64,000 nt of DNA from Kordia sp965283645 (GCF_965283645.1 NZ_CBDIPG010000001.1:1-64000), one strand, 5' to 3'; shown: positions 25,975 through 34,907, numbered from the stretch's first letter. The notes: generated by a model not told the origin, from the sequence alone. Numbers and translations are program-made.

Positions 25975-26490
25975 TTAATTTAAAGTAAATATTGGTTCAG
26001 ATGAAAACGGACATTTTTCTATTTCTTCATTGTTCATAGTCCAAGTAACAGAAGTTATTTTCCAACTATTGTTTATTAAGATAAGTGACCAGTATTCGAT
26101 TCCCCAATTCTGTATTTTTGAGTCAACTGATAAAGTATAATCAAAAGATATAGTTGCAAAATCTCCTCGCTTGCTAATTTGAACATTATAAAACTTTTCT
26201 TCTGTATTCTTTTTTAAATTTTTATAAAAATTTCTGTAATCAGTTGAGTGAAAAGTGAAGTCAGGCATTTTATTCAATGCCATTTCTTTTGTCTTATTAG
26301 TGAAAATTGCAGACCAAGTTATGGAATCGTGTAAAAACAGATTGCTGAATTTTTCAATTGAATCGTGCTCAATTATTGATGTCCTAAAATCTTCAATCAC
26401 TTGTTTAAGTTTCATATCAGAACTTTGGTTTTGGGCACTGAGAGAGATAGTTGCAAATAGTATACTAAAAAAGAATAGTTTTAATTTCAT
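25975..26490 (-). CDS. secreted NTF2-like (SnoaL/DUF4440-type) protein
   Basis: A 171-residue protein with a signal peptide (ending LSAQ) and a small cone-shaped alpha+beta fold: MKLKQVIEDFRTSIIEHD...FSNLFLHDSITWSAIF and NWGIEYWSLILINNSWKITSVTWTMN are typical for exported NTF2-like proteins of Bacteroidota. A catalytic role is not evident. It starts 13 bp downstream of the CPBP gene's stop, so the two form an operon. Confidence 0.7.
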   Translation of the reverse strand: MKLKLFFFSILFATISLSAQNQSSDMKLKQVIEDFRTSIIEHDSIEKFSNLFLHDSITWSAIFTNKTKEMALNKMPDFTFHSTDYRNFYKNLKKNTEEKFYNVQISKRGDFATISFDYTLSVDSKIQNWGIEYWSLILINNSWKITSVTWTMNNEEIEKCPFSSEPIFTLN

Positions 26491-26503
26491 ATCTATGATT
26501 ATT

Positions 26504-27340
26504 TTAATGGTTTATTTTATTTAGTATTTCATTTTTATTCATTTTATTCAGAATTATGTAGCCGATAATCAATAATGGCAAAAAAAACAAAATAGGTGTT
26601 GCAGAGGATAAAATTTGTTCGGTCAACGTTAGTTCCGCAGTGGGTTCTGAGTAACCATTTTTGTTGTCGGTTAGGTTTGGAAGTGAACCAAAGAGGAAGA
26701 AAAAATTTATCAGACCGTGAGTAATTGCTATTGGTATTAGCTTGTTGGTTTTGAGCAGTATTACTCCAAAAAAGAACCCAATACATACTGCATAAATAGA
26801 TTGTCCAATTACTTGTGGAATATTATCATTAACGGTTAAGTTTAATAAATGCGAAGCACCAAAAAATACTGCAGGAAACATTACTCCTATCAATATGCCA
26901 TCTTTACGTTCAATAAATTTTTTAATAAAAACTGATTGTAAGTAACCTCTAAACACGAATTCTTCAGCAAAACCTACAAACAAGCAGGCGATTAATAATA
27001 ATGACAGATTGTAGCTATTTATAGACGATAAATCTTTGTTTATAAACGTTGAGATACCAAGTATGAACAAGTAAATAGGTATAAGATTTAAATATTTAAA
27101 AGCCCATTTATACTTTGTGCTAATGCCAGATAAAGCTTGCTCTTCCAGTTTTTTTACTAACAAAAGACCGGACAAGAAAATTAAAAACATTTTAGTCGAC
27201 AGTACAATATATTCAATCTGAAAACTGGTAAAATATTGTTCTGTAATTACTTTATCCAACGGAAGAAGCATTATAATACTAATTAAAACAAGCATTGCTA
27301 TTCCAGAAACGAAAGGATTTTTATTTTTAAACATTGTCAT
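26504..27340 (-). CDS. CPBP family intramembrane metalloprotease
   Basis: A 278-residue membrane protein with about eight helices and the three CPBP (Abi) motifs: EEFVFRGYL (EExxxR), FFGASHLLN (FxxxH) and HGLINFFF (HxxxN/B). Bacterial CPBP proteins are putative CAAX-type proteases, several linked to self-immunity or peptide processing. An ATG two codons downstream is an alternative start. It is the promoter-proximal gene of its cassette-like block. Confidence 0.85.
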   Translation of the reverse strand: MTMFKNKNPFVSGIAMLVLISIIMLLPLDKVITEQYFTSFQIEYIVLSTKMFLIFLSGLLLVKKLEEQALSGISTKYKWAFKYLNLIPIYLFILGISTFINKDLSSINSYNLSLLLIACLFVGFAEEFVFRGYLQSVFIKKFIERKDGILIGVMFPAVFFGASHLLNLTVNDNIPQVIGQSIYAVCIGFFFGVILLKTNKLIPIAITHGLINFFFLFGSLPNLTDNKNGYSEPTAELTLTEQILSSATPILFFLPLLIIGYIILNKMNKNEILNKINH

Positions 27341-27525
27341 ACGGTCGGTCTTAATGGGTATATCTTTACTTGACGACGATCAGTGATGAATTTTGTTACA
27401 TATATGAATAAAGATTTAAACCAATCTCACCTTTGGTCAGTGAAATAGTTTATTGTTTTACTAAATTACAGCTAACGTGTTTCTTTAGTTTGTAATAAAT
27501 ATCTTTAAATAGAAAAAGAGGAGAA

Positions 27526-27791
27526 CTATAACGTGTTTTAAATACTAAAGTTAGCAAATAAATCACAGGTAGAAAGTCCGCGAGTACTTTCGTAAGTAGA
27601 CTATAATTAGCAATGAATTTTATACAGTGTGGCTGTTGCACAACTCAAAATATTCTTTAAACCTCATAATTTTCATTCCCCTTAAAACATAACTAACTGA
27701 TTTTAAGTATAAAATATTTTCTATTTTGTTCAAAAATTAGAAGTATTTTTAAAAAAGATAGTTGTGCAACAGCCACTAGTGTTGTGTGTAG
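27526..27791. repeat. attC-like repeat interrupted by a MITE
   Basis: Left core CTATAAC (27526-27532) and the body GTCCGCGAGTACTTTCGTAAGTAG align with the repeat at 28995-29126. The right arm GCAATGAATTTTATAC is followed by the 148-bp MITE and then AGTGTTGTGTGTAG. Removing the MITE with one AGTGT copy restores a normal repeat end. Confidence 0.58.
27629..27776. mobile_element. 148-bp MITE with 17-bp perfect inverted ends
   Basis: Ends GTGGCTGTTGCACAACT (27629-27645) and its exact reverse complement (27760-27776) enclose an AT-rich core without a gene. The GTTGCACAA core of the ends is shared with the IS1182-like remnants, so the same transposase family could have moved it. A possible target duplication AGTGT flanks it, with three extra bases on the right. 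Confidence 0.7.
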
Positions 27792-27873
27792 TTGCTTTTG
27801 AAAACTGAGACTCCAACTATGCTCAGCTGAGATTGTAAATACATTTAATTTTACACATTGTTACCAAACGTTT

Positions 27874-28929
27874 TTACCTCAATGCTTGGTCATAAATCGT
27901 ATTGATCAACTCTCTTATCAAATCGGAATTTTTGTGGTTTATCATTATGACTATTCCCCAATTTGAATTCTTGTCGTAAGCAAAAATTGAGGAACAGGAA
28001 AATGTGTCACCTGCTTTATAAAAGAAGGTATCATTTCCATTTCGTTCTATTTCTTGACCGAAACCTATTTCCATTTGGGTATTTTTATAGAACGTTTTTT
28101 CTGTTATTGAAGTCACTTTTCCAATTTTGCCTTTATTTGATAAAAGTATTTTTAATAAATTTGACATATCAGATGTGTTTGATTTTAGCAAACCTGCTGG
28201 CGCAAATAATGAATTCCAAACAAAATAATCTTGCTGTACTCCATTTATATCGTGTCCAACAACTTTGTTTTTAACATTGAAGTCCGTTGTCAAGGTATTA
28301 TTCATTTTTGAAAAAACGAGTATTTTTTCTTTTACTAATTTGTCAAAACTTTTTGAGTAGATATTTTCTAATATAATACCCATTAAAACGTAGCTTATAT
28401 TTGAGTATCTATAATTACCATAATCTGATAATTTAGTACTGTCGTTAATAATGGAATGAATAGCATCTTTGCTTATGTCTAGAGGTTGTTTAGGGTTTAA
28501 TTCTATAAGTTTACCAAAATCAAAATCCGGCAGACCAGATTGATGGGAAGCTAAATCGGAAATTTTAAGTTTGCCTTTTATTTGTTCAGACAATATGTAT
28601 TCTCTCGGTAAGTAGTTATCGATAAAGTCGTCAACTTTCAATTTCCCTTCGTCTTGGGCTTGTACCATTAAGTTAGCCGTCAGCAATTTTGTAATAGAAC
28701 CGATTTCATAAACTGTATTTTCGTCCACTTTGAAATCACTTTCCCGACTGATTTTTCCATAATTGAAGAAATATTCTTTTCCGTTGTCTATAAACCCTAT
28801 ACTAATTCCAACTTCAGGGTTCTTATTATGTATAGCCTGACAAATTGAATCAATTTTTTTTTCTCGTGATTGCCCAAAAGCAAGTTGATCTAATGTTAAT
28901 AAAATTATTACGCTAATGATTACCTTCAT
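27874..28929 (-). CDS. serine hydrolase, beta-lactamase class C / penicillin-binding fold
   Basis: A 351-residue exported protein (signal peptide ending AFGQ). The serine active-site motif SITK (SxxK) lies at about residues 77-80, with YSN near 174-176 as the second catalytic motif and HQSGLPD between. This is the family of AmpC-like enzymes, peptidases and esterases; the third motif is not clear. Most relatives in Bacteroidota are peptidases or esterases rather than antibiotic resistance enzymes, so a resistance role should not be assumed. It lies in the cassette-like array. Confidence 0.82.
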   Translation of the reverse strand: MKVIISVIILLTLDQLAFGQSREKKIDSICQAIHNKNPEVGISIGFIDNGKEYFFNYGKISRESDFKVDENTVYEIGSITKLLTANLMVQAQDEGKLKVDDFIDNYLPREYILSEQIKGKLKISDLASHQSGLPDFDFGKLIELNPKQPLDISKDAIHSIINDSTKLSDYGNYRYSNISYVLMGIILENIYSKSFDKLVKEKILVFSKMNNTLTTDFNVKNKVVGHDINGVQQDYFVWNSLFAPAGLLKSNTSDMSNLLKILLSNKGKIGKVTSITEKTFYKNTQMEIGFGQEIERNGNDTFFYKAGDTFSCSSIFAYDKNSNWGIVIMINHKNSDLIRELINTIYDQALR

Positions 28930-28994
28930 TTTTTATGTTTTACTATAAGTCTGGCAATGGTTGTTTATGTTACTGAAATGTCGTTTTAAATGTT

Positions 28995-29126
28995 TGCTAA
29001 CGTTGTTGTATATGGTTTGTTGCGTGTTTTAAGCTCCTAATTTAGCAAATAAAAACTGAATAAAGTCCGCCAGGACTTTCGTAAGTAGGCTAGAACTAGC
29101 AATGAATTATAAACATTGTTGGCAAC
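28995..29126. repeat. attC-like imperfect palindrome (uninterrupted, longest)
   Basis: Core GCTAAC (28996), arms TGTATATGGTTTGTTGCG and AGCAATGAATTATAAAC, a perfect inner hairpin AAAGTCC / GGACTTT, the shared GTAAGTAGGCTAGAAC block, and terminal GTTGGCAAC (29118-29126). That end is the exact complement of GTTGCCAAC at 30672-30680 beyond the next two genes. The stop codon of the DinB-like gene follows three bases later. Confidence 0.68.
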
Positions 29127-29129
29127 TGG

Positions 29130-29678
29130 CTATTTATAATTCAGTATTTCACGTATAATTTTAAGGTGATGTTCAGTATGAATAGTAAGAAACTTAATGG
29201 TCTCGTCTCTATTCATAGTACCAAGAATAGGATGATTAAAGTGCTTCTTTTCTGCAAGCATAGGTAACTTTTCGACTGTAGCAAGCGCTTCATTATAATG
29301 CGCTTTTAATGTATTGATAGTTACATTTTCTGCTGGCCTTACGGACTCTGGCGCAGTAACTCTTCCTCTAGGCAGCGTATTAGAAGTAAAGACATAGTCA
29401 CGTGTCTTATTGGGTTCCGCTTTATAATTACTTTCATCAGAATACTTGAGCGCTTTATGTAACTGATCTACCATTAAATAAATGTGATCCATATGCCACG
29501 CAACTGAAGCTTCTGACACTTCAAGGTTTATTGTATCCCGCAGAGCAATATAGGATGCCACCTCATTAAGTTTTACTTTGAGATTATAATTTCTTTTGTC
29601 TGATTCCATACTTGCAGCGCTACTTAATAATAGGATACCTGCCATTGAGATTAAGATGATGTGAATACGATTTTTCAT
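29130..29678 (-). CDS. DUF1569/DinB-like secreted protein
   Basis: A 182-residue protein with an N-terminal signal or anchor and a four-helix DinB-superfamily fold: SVAWHMDHIYLMVDQL (about 58-73) and HPILGTMNRDETIKFLTIHTEHHLKII (about 149-175) supply metal-binding histidines. An exported DinB-like protein is less common than the cytosolic type. It is followed at three bases by a palindromic repeat, and shares its block with the LytTR gene upstream. Confidence 0.72.
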   Translation of the reverse strand: MKNRIHIILISMAGILLLSSAASMESDKRNYNLKVKLNEVASYIALRDTINLEVSEASVAWHMDHIYLMVDQLHKALKYSDESNYKAEPNKTRDYVFTSNTLPRGRVTAPESVRPAENVTINTLKAHYNEALATVEKLPMLAEKKHFNHPILGTMNRDETIKFLTIHTEHHLKIIREILNYK

Positions 29679-29779
29679 AAGTCTATATTTTAAAAATTAT
29701 TTAGCCCAAAAATAGTCTTGAAATCAGTACGTTATAAAAAAACGGGATGGGTGTGCCACTTTTGTGATGAATGGGAAAG

Positions 29780-30619
29780 CTATTTAAAGTCAGCTTTTGA
29801 AAAAGATCTAGAAACGGGAATACTAGTAGCAACGTTATCTAGTTGTATTGTGAGTGATCTGGCATTACCATCAATAGATGTTATATGTTGCGTATTGATA
29901 AGGTAAGAGCGATGACAACGTTTTATTTGAGAAAGATTTTCTAATTGTATTTCAAGCTGTTTTAAAGAAAGTCTAATTAGTTTATGCATAAGCTTACTGT
30001 CATCCAAATAATATATCGTTATATAATTCCCTTCTGATTGTGCGTATACAAACTCTGATAATTGCATTACAATAGGTGATTCTTTTACACTTTCTTCTTG
30101 TATTTGAACAGTACTGGTCTCTTCTACTGATTTGGGCGGTAACTGATTAGAAAGTAATCGTGCTCTCTCGATATTACGTTTTGAAAGTGTACGCTCTTTA
30201 AAAAAGATTAAACCTATGATAGGGAAAATCCCTATCGAAATAGTGATTATAAGAAAATTAATAAAGGTTTGATATAAATCAATATCGCGCCACCAATTGT
30301 AATTGTGCAGTGAATTAAAAGCACTTATTATCAAGATGCAACAAGATTGTAATAGAATTTCCTTTCCTATGGTCCATTTCTCTGGGCGAAAAAACTCCCG
30401 AAATAGTTTAGGAAGAATAAAATATGTGGTAGCCACACCAAGAAAAACTGCAACTCCAAAACCCGCCAAGAAAAAATATTTATAAGCTATTGACTGTGCC
30501 GCGCCGAAAGGTTGAAAAACAATCAAAAAAACAAAAACAAAAAGGCCCGATAATAAGGCAAATAACCACTTGTATTTAGCTTTTTGTAATAATGGATATG
30601 GAGAGTTGAGCCACTTCAT
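29780..30619 (-). CDS. four-helix membrane LytTR transcriptional regulator
   Basis: A 279-residue protein with the same plan as 20680-21519: four hydrophobic segments (about 18-150) and a LytTR DNA-binding domain (about 180-279; RCHRSYLINTQHITSI). It precedes the DinB-like gene by 101 bp on the same strand and may control it. The two LytTR genes are not close in sequence outside the shared domain. Confidence 0.82.
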   Translation of the reverse strand: MKWLNSPYPLLQKAKYKWLFALLSGLFVFVFLIVFQPFGAAQSIAYKYFFLAGFGVAVFLGVATTYFILPKLFREFFRPEKWTIGKEILLQSCCILIISAFNSLHNYNWWRDIDLYQTFINFLIITISIGIFPIIGLIFFKERTLSKRNIERARLLSNQLPPKSVEETSTVQIQEESVKESPIVMQLSEFVYAQSEGNYITIYYLDDSKLMHKLIRLSLKQLEIQLENLSQIKRCHRSYLINTQHITSIDGNARSLTIQLDNVATSIPVSRSFSKADFK

Positions 30620-30671
30620 AAGGAACTACAATATATTAGTCTGTATTTTATTTGAGATTGTTTTTTCGCTT

Positions 30672-30727
30672 GTTGCCAACGTTAAGTGTAAACTGCGTTT
30701 TAATGCAGATTTACACAATGTTATATA
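30672..30727. repeat. short attC-like hairpin at the high-coordinate end of the array
   Basis: GTTGCCAACG (30672), then the strong stem GTGTAAACTGC / GCAGATTTACAC with a short loop, then AATGTTATA. It has the ends of the longer repeats but lacks their 60-bp middle. Its left end is complementary to the end of the repeat at 29118-29126. Confidence 0.55.
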
Positions 30728-30841
30728 TATGTTTTTTTGCGTTCTTTATTGAACTAAAATACAAATTAAATTCAAGTAAAAAACAGGAGTTCAAAAAAGA
30801 GCCCAAATGAGCATTAAAATCCGTTTGAAATAAAAAAAAAG

Positions 30842-30878
30842 ATGCGCTTTATATTTGTATAAGGCGTGTCCTTTTTTT
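30842..30878 (+). terminator. orphan bidirectional terminator-like hairpin
   Basis: Stem GCGCTTTATA / TATAAGGCGT with a TTTG loop, a run of A before and seven T after. No gene ends here on either strand: the gap 30728-32008 has no convincing coding sequence. It may end a small RNA. Confidence 0.5.
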
Positions 30879-31242
30879 AGCATTTAAAACGTTAGATTTT
30901 ATCGTTTTTTTATAAGGAGTTGATTTTGTCAAATAAATCCACTACCTTAATTCAAGTTTTTGAGTACATTAACAATGACTGACAAAAACTTAAATGAAAA
31001 TCTATTGATTTTAAAAACTACATAAAATCGTTCCAAAATCCCTTTTTCTAACGGATGTCTCCGATTCTTTTTTGAATGCCACACAACGTACATATATACC
31101 GAATTCCGTATATCATACCAGTTTTAAGGAATAATAAGAACTCATTTCCTATTATTCCTTATAAATGTAAAACAAAGATTACACTTGTGCAATGTGGTTT
31201 TCCGAAATTTGACAGGTTATCAATTAAAATTATAAAAAAAAT

Positions 31243-31271
31243 GTCTTTGCGAGTGTCAGCGAAGCAATCTG
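31243..31271. repeat. REP-like intergenic element
   Basis: TCTTTGCGAGTGTCAGCGAAGCAATCTG resembles a repeat common between genes of Bacteroidota (TTGCGAG...GAAGCAATCTG). Assignment is from recollection; only one copy is seen here. Confidence 0.35.
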
Positions 31272-31420
31272 TAATTTGTTCAATTAAGAGATAGATGACC
31301 TTTAAGTATTTAATTTTTCGCAATGGCGGTTAATAGAGTAGTTTTACGAAATCCGCAATAAAATCATCATTTTTATATATTTTAATGAAGAATTCGCAAT
31401 AAAAATACTCCCGAAACCTT

Positions 31421-31588
31421 CTCGCAGTAATGCGGCAAGCTTTCGGGAGTTTACAGAAGCGTCTCGCAAACCTGCGGCAAGCTTTCGAGAGTTTACAAAA
31501 GCGTTTCGCAGACCTACAGGAAGCTTTCGGGAATTTACGGCAGTATCTCGCAACTGTCCAATATCCGTTCGGGAATCTCCGAAAGGCT
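31421..31588. repeat. four tandem 42-bp repeats
   Basis: Units at 31421, 31463, 31505 and 31547, each starting YTCGCA and containing AGCTTTCGGGAGTTTAC in the first three; the fourth is diverged. Because 42 is a multiple of three, reading frames stay open on both strands: plus-strand 31430-31627 would give a 14-residue (two-heptad) periodic peptide like RQAFGSLQKRLANL, and minus-strand 31330-31641 a Cys/Lys/Arg-rich one. Neither has good coding evidence. Confidence 0.6.
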
Positions 31589-31920
31589 TCTAAATGCCCA
31601 TACCAACCAAACAGTTTTTCCATGTGAAGAATTCGGAGCAATATTAGTTGCTATGGAAAAATTTTATAAGGTTACAAAGCCTTGTGTTGGTAGCACTCGT
31701 TTTGGTTTTGTAATCCCTTTATTTTCTCAACAAGAATTAAGTAAGGTTCAAGGGTTGTTTTTCCGCTTCACGGTAATTCTATTGTAAACACAGCATTTCT
31801 GAGCTTTATTTGTAGTGTTAGATTATTTAAGTTAGCAATTCAAAAACTATAAAATATTTGAAAAAGAAATGAAAATTTAGTGTTTAGTTTTACGCAGTTT
31901 ATTTATTAATTCAAAGGACG

Positions 31921-31955
31921 AAAAGAGTGTTTCAGACGAGACACTCTTTTCTATT
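31921..31955 (-). terminator. terminator downstream of uvrA
   Basis: Stem AAAGAGTGT / ACACTCTTT with a 10-nt loop and T-rich ends on both strands, 54 bp beyond the uvrA stop. Confidence 0.7.
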
Positions 31956-32008
31956 TTATATATACATATGAACTAATGTGATTAGTAACGTAACAAATTA
32001 GGTATGAT

Positions 32009-34843
32009 TTACGCCAATTCCTTCTTCAAAAAGCGTGCTGTATAACTTTTTTTATGTTTGGCAACTTCTTCTGGAGTTCCTTTAGTTACAACTTGTCCGC
32101 CGCCTCTTCCGCCTTCATATCCAATGTCAATGATGTAATCGGTCATTTTAATTACGTCCATATTGTGTTCAATCACAACAATGGTGTTTCCTTTGTTTAC
32201 TAGTTTGTTTAAGACTTCCATCAACACACGAATGTCTTCAAAATGCAATCCAGTTGTAGGTTCATCGAGAATGTAGAACGTGTTTCCAGTATCTCTTTTA
32301 GACAATTCTGTAGCGAGTTTGATACGTTGTGCTTCACCACCAGAAAGTGTAGTACTTTGCTGTCCAAGCGTAATATAACCCAAGCCAACATCTTTGATCG
32401 TTTTAAGTTTGCGATAGATTTTAGGAATGTGTTCAAAGAAATTTACCGCTTCGTTCATGGTCATGCTCAATACATCTGCAATCGATTTTCCTTTGTAACG
32501 AATTTCTAAAGTTTCGCGGTTAAATCGTTTTCCATTGCACGTTTCACATTCTACATACACATCTGGTAAAAAGTTCATTTCTATCACGCGCAATCCGCCA
32601 CCTTGACACGTTTCGCAACGACCACCTTTTACATTAAAACTAAACCTTCCTGGCTTGTAACCACGAATCATAGCTTCTGGTGTTTTAGCATATAAACTAC
32701 GTATTTCACTAAAAACACCTGTGTATGTTGCTGGATTTGAGCGTGGTGTACGACCAATTGGCGATTGGTTAATATCAATTACTTTGTCAATATGCTCCAA
32801 ACCTTTGATACTTTTGTACGGCATTGGTTCTTTCACAGCATTGAAAAAGTGAGCGTTTAAAATAGGGTAGAGCGTTTCATTAACTAAGGTCGATTTTCCA
32901 CTTCCAGAAACGCCTGTAACGCCAATCATTTTTCCTAATGGGAATTCTACAGAAACATTTTTTAAATTATTCCCTGTAGCGCCTTTTAGGACTAGTTTTT
33001 TGCCATTTCCTTTTCTTCGTTCTGTAGGAACTGCAATTTGTTTGTTTCCGTTTAAATAAGCGGCTGTAAGCGTATCATGGGTTAATAATTCTGCAGGCGT
33101 TCCTTCTGAGATGATTTCGCCACCATGTCTTCCTGCATGCGGTCCAATATCTATTACATGATCGGCACGTTCAATCATATCTTTATCATGTTCAACCACA
33201 ATAACAGAGTTTCCTATATCACGTAACGATTCAAGCGAATTGATTAGTTTTTCATTGTCTCTTTGATGCAATCCAATACTTGGTTCATCCAAAATATATA
33301 AAACACCAACCAATTGCGAACCAATTTGCGTTGCCAATCGGATACGTTGTGCTTCTCCTCCTGATAGTGATTTTGAACTTCTGTTTAATGCGAGATAATT
33401 TAAACCAACATCTAATAAAAAGCGCAATCGTGTTGAGATTTCTTTGACAACTTCGGTTGCTATTTTTTGTTGTTTTTCAGAAAGATTATCTTGTAAATTG
33501 TCAAACCAAGCAGCTAATTCAACAACATCCATATTTGCCAATTCGGCAATATTTTTTTTATTTACTTTAAAGTATAATGATTCTTTGCGTAAGCGCGATC
33601 CGCCACATGCTGAACAATTTACTTTGTCCATGTAATTTTTTGCCCAACGTTTGATAGAAGATGAGTCACTATCTTCATATTGATGCTTGATGAAACTTAC
33701 AATTCCTTCAAAATCAATCTTATAATCACGTGTAACACCTAATGTTTTACTAACAATGGAGAATTTTTCGTTTCCACCATTTAGAATTACATCCATGGCT
33801 TCTTTTGGAATATCCTTGATTGGATCGCTTAATTTGAATTCATAACGTTCCGCAATGATTTCCAATTGTTTGAAAATCCATGACTTTTTATAATCGCCCA
33901 AAGGTGCAATTCCACCACCTTTTATGGTTGCTTTTACATCCGGAATTACTTTTGCATCATTTACTTCGTGTAAGGTTCCCAATCCATTACAATTTGGGCA
34001 CATTCCTTTTGGAGAGTTAAACGAAAACGTATTTGGTTCAGGGTTTGGATACGATATTCCCGAAGACGGACACATTAAGTTTCGACTGAAATAACGTGCT
34101 TCTTTTGGCGCATCTTGATCAATCACCATTAATACATCATCACCATGATACATGGCCGTTTTGATGGTTTCCGTGAGGCGTTTGTCATTATCAACTTCAT
34201 CATTAATCACCAAGCGATCAATTACAATTTCGATTTCGTGTGTCTTGTAACGATCGAGTCGCATTCCTTTTTGAATGTCTAGAATTTCGCCGTCTACACG
34301 AACTTTTACAAAGCCTTGTTTGGCAATATTTTCAAATAATTCACGGTAATGCCCTTTTCGCGAGCGAATTACAGGCGCAAGTACATTGACACGTTTTCCT
34401 TTGAAATCTGATAGAATTAAGTTTTTGATTTGCTCATCACTATAACTGACCATTTGCTCACCAGAATTGTAACTATACGCATCTGAAGCTCTTGCAAATA
34501 ATAATCGTAGAAAATCGTAGATTTCAGTAATAGTTCCGACTGTAGAACGCGGACTTTTACTGGTTGTTTTTTGCTCAATTGCGATTACGGGTGATAAACC
34601 ATCAATTTTGTCTACATCTGGTCGTTCCAATCCACCTAAAAACTGTCGTGCATACGCTGAAAACGTTTCGATGTATCTTCGTTGTCCTTCGGCGTAAATG
34701 GTATCAAAAGCTAAGGATGATTTTCCACTTCCTGAAAGTCCAGTAATAACTACGAGTTTTTCTCTCGGAATCGTAACATCAATATCTTTTAGGTTGTGAA
34801 CTCTGGCACCTTGAACTTCTATATTTTCCTCGTAATTCGTCAT
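32009..34843 (-). CDS. uvrA: excinuclease ABC subunit A (UvrA)
   Basis: The damage-recognition ATPase of nucleotide excision repair, which loads UvrB at DNA lesions. Two ABC ATPase modules are clear: Walker A GLSGSGKSS near residue 39 and GVSGSGKST near 638, with LSGGEAQRI signatures in both. Zinc-binding Cys pairs CPNC, CSAC and CETC...CETC are present, as is the region between Walker A and signature of the first module that binds UvrB. I chose the ATG at 34843 (944 residues); the frame extends to a TTG at 34855. It appears monocistronic. Bacteroidota often have a second paralog elsewhere. Confidence 0.96.
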   Translation of the reverse strand: MTNYEENIEVQGARVHNLKDIDVTIPREKLVVITGLSGSGKSSLAFDTIYAEGQRRYIETFSAYARQFLGGLERPDVDKIDGLSPVIAIEQKTTSKSPRSTVGTITEIYDFLRLLFARASDAYSYNSGEQMVSYSDEQIKNLILSDFKGKRVNVLAPVIRSRKGHYRELFENIAKQGFVKVRVDGEILDIQKGMRLDRYKTHEIEIVIDRLVINDEVDNDKRLTETIKTAMYHGDDVLMVIDQDAPKEARYFSRNLMCPSSGISYPNPEPNTFSFNSPKGMCPNCNGLGTLHEVNDAKVIPDVKATIKGGGIAPLGDYKKSWIFKQLEIIAERYEFKLSDPIKDIPKEAMDVILNGGNEKFSIVSKTLGVTRDYKIDFEGIVSFIKHQYEDSDSSSIKRWAKNYMDKVNCSACGGSRLRKESLYFKVNKKNIAELANMDVVELAAWFDNLQDNLSEKQQKIATEVVKEISTRLRFLLDVGLNYLALNRSSKSLSGGEAQRIRLATQIGSQLVGVLYILDEPSIGLHQRDNEKLINSLESLRDIGNSVIVVEHDKDMIERADHVIDIGPHAGRHGGEIISEGTPAELLTHDTLTAAYLNGNKQIAVPTERRKGNGKKLVLKGATGNNLKNVSVEFPLGKMIGVTGVSGSGKSTLVNETLYPILNAHFFNAVKEPMPYKSIKGLEHIDKVIDINQSPIGRTPRSNPATYTGVFSEIRSLYAKTPEAMIRGYKPGRFSFNVKGGRCETCQGGGLRVIEMNFLPDVYVECETCNGKRFNRETLEIRYKGKSIADVLSMTMNEAVNFFEHIPKIYRKLKTIKDVGLGYITLGQQSTTLSGGEAQRIKLATELSKRDTGNTFYILDEPTTGLHFEDIRVLMEVLNKLVNKGNTIVVIEHNMDVIKMTDYIIDIGYEGGRGGGQVVTKGTPEEVAKHKKSYTARFLKKELA

Positions 34844-34860
34844 AGTTTTTCGCAAAAGCG

Positions 34861-34868
34861 CAAAGATA
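34861..34868 (-). promoter_or_regulatory. -7 promoter box of uvrA
   Basis: Minus-strand TATCTTTG fits TAnnTTTG and lies 18 bp before the uvrA ATG. I see no clear -33 element. Confidence 0.4.
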
Positions 34869-34907
34869 CGAATTTTAGTAGCAGTTATTAAGCTAGAATA
34901 ATCCTAA

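Noticed and set aside
27450..27641. 63-codon minus-strand frame
   Set aside because: It lies across an attC-like repeat and the MITE end, so it is repeat-derived.
27874..28929. Antibiotic-resistance beta-lactamase
   Set aside because: Only the general serine-hydrolase motifs are present and most relatives are peptidases or esterases; resistance is not supported.
18642..30727. Classical integron with intI
   Set aside because: No tyrosine recombinase gene is present in the window and most repeat cores depart from the canonical attC consensus; called attC-like only.
31076..31294. 72-codon plus-strand frame
   Set aside because: Its 3' end is the translated REP-like element and it has no recognisable features.
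31430..31627. Plus-strand coiled-coil-like reading frame in the 42-bp repeats
   Set aside because: No ribosome-binding or promoter context and the opposite strand is equally open; reported as a repeat rather than a gene.
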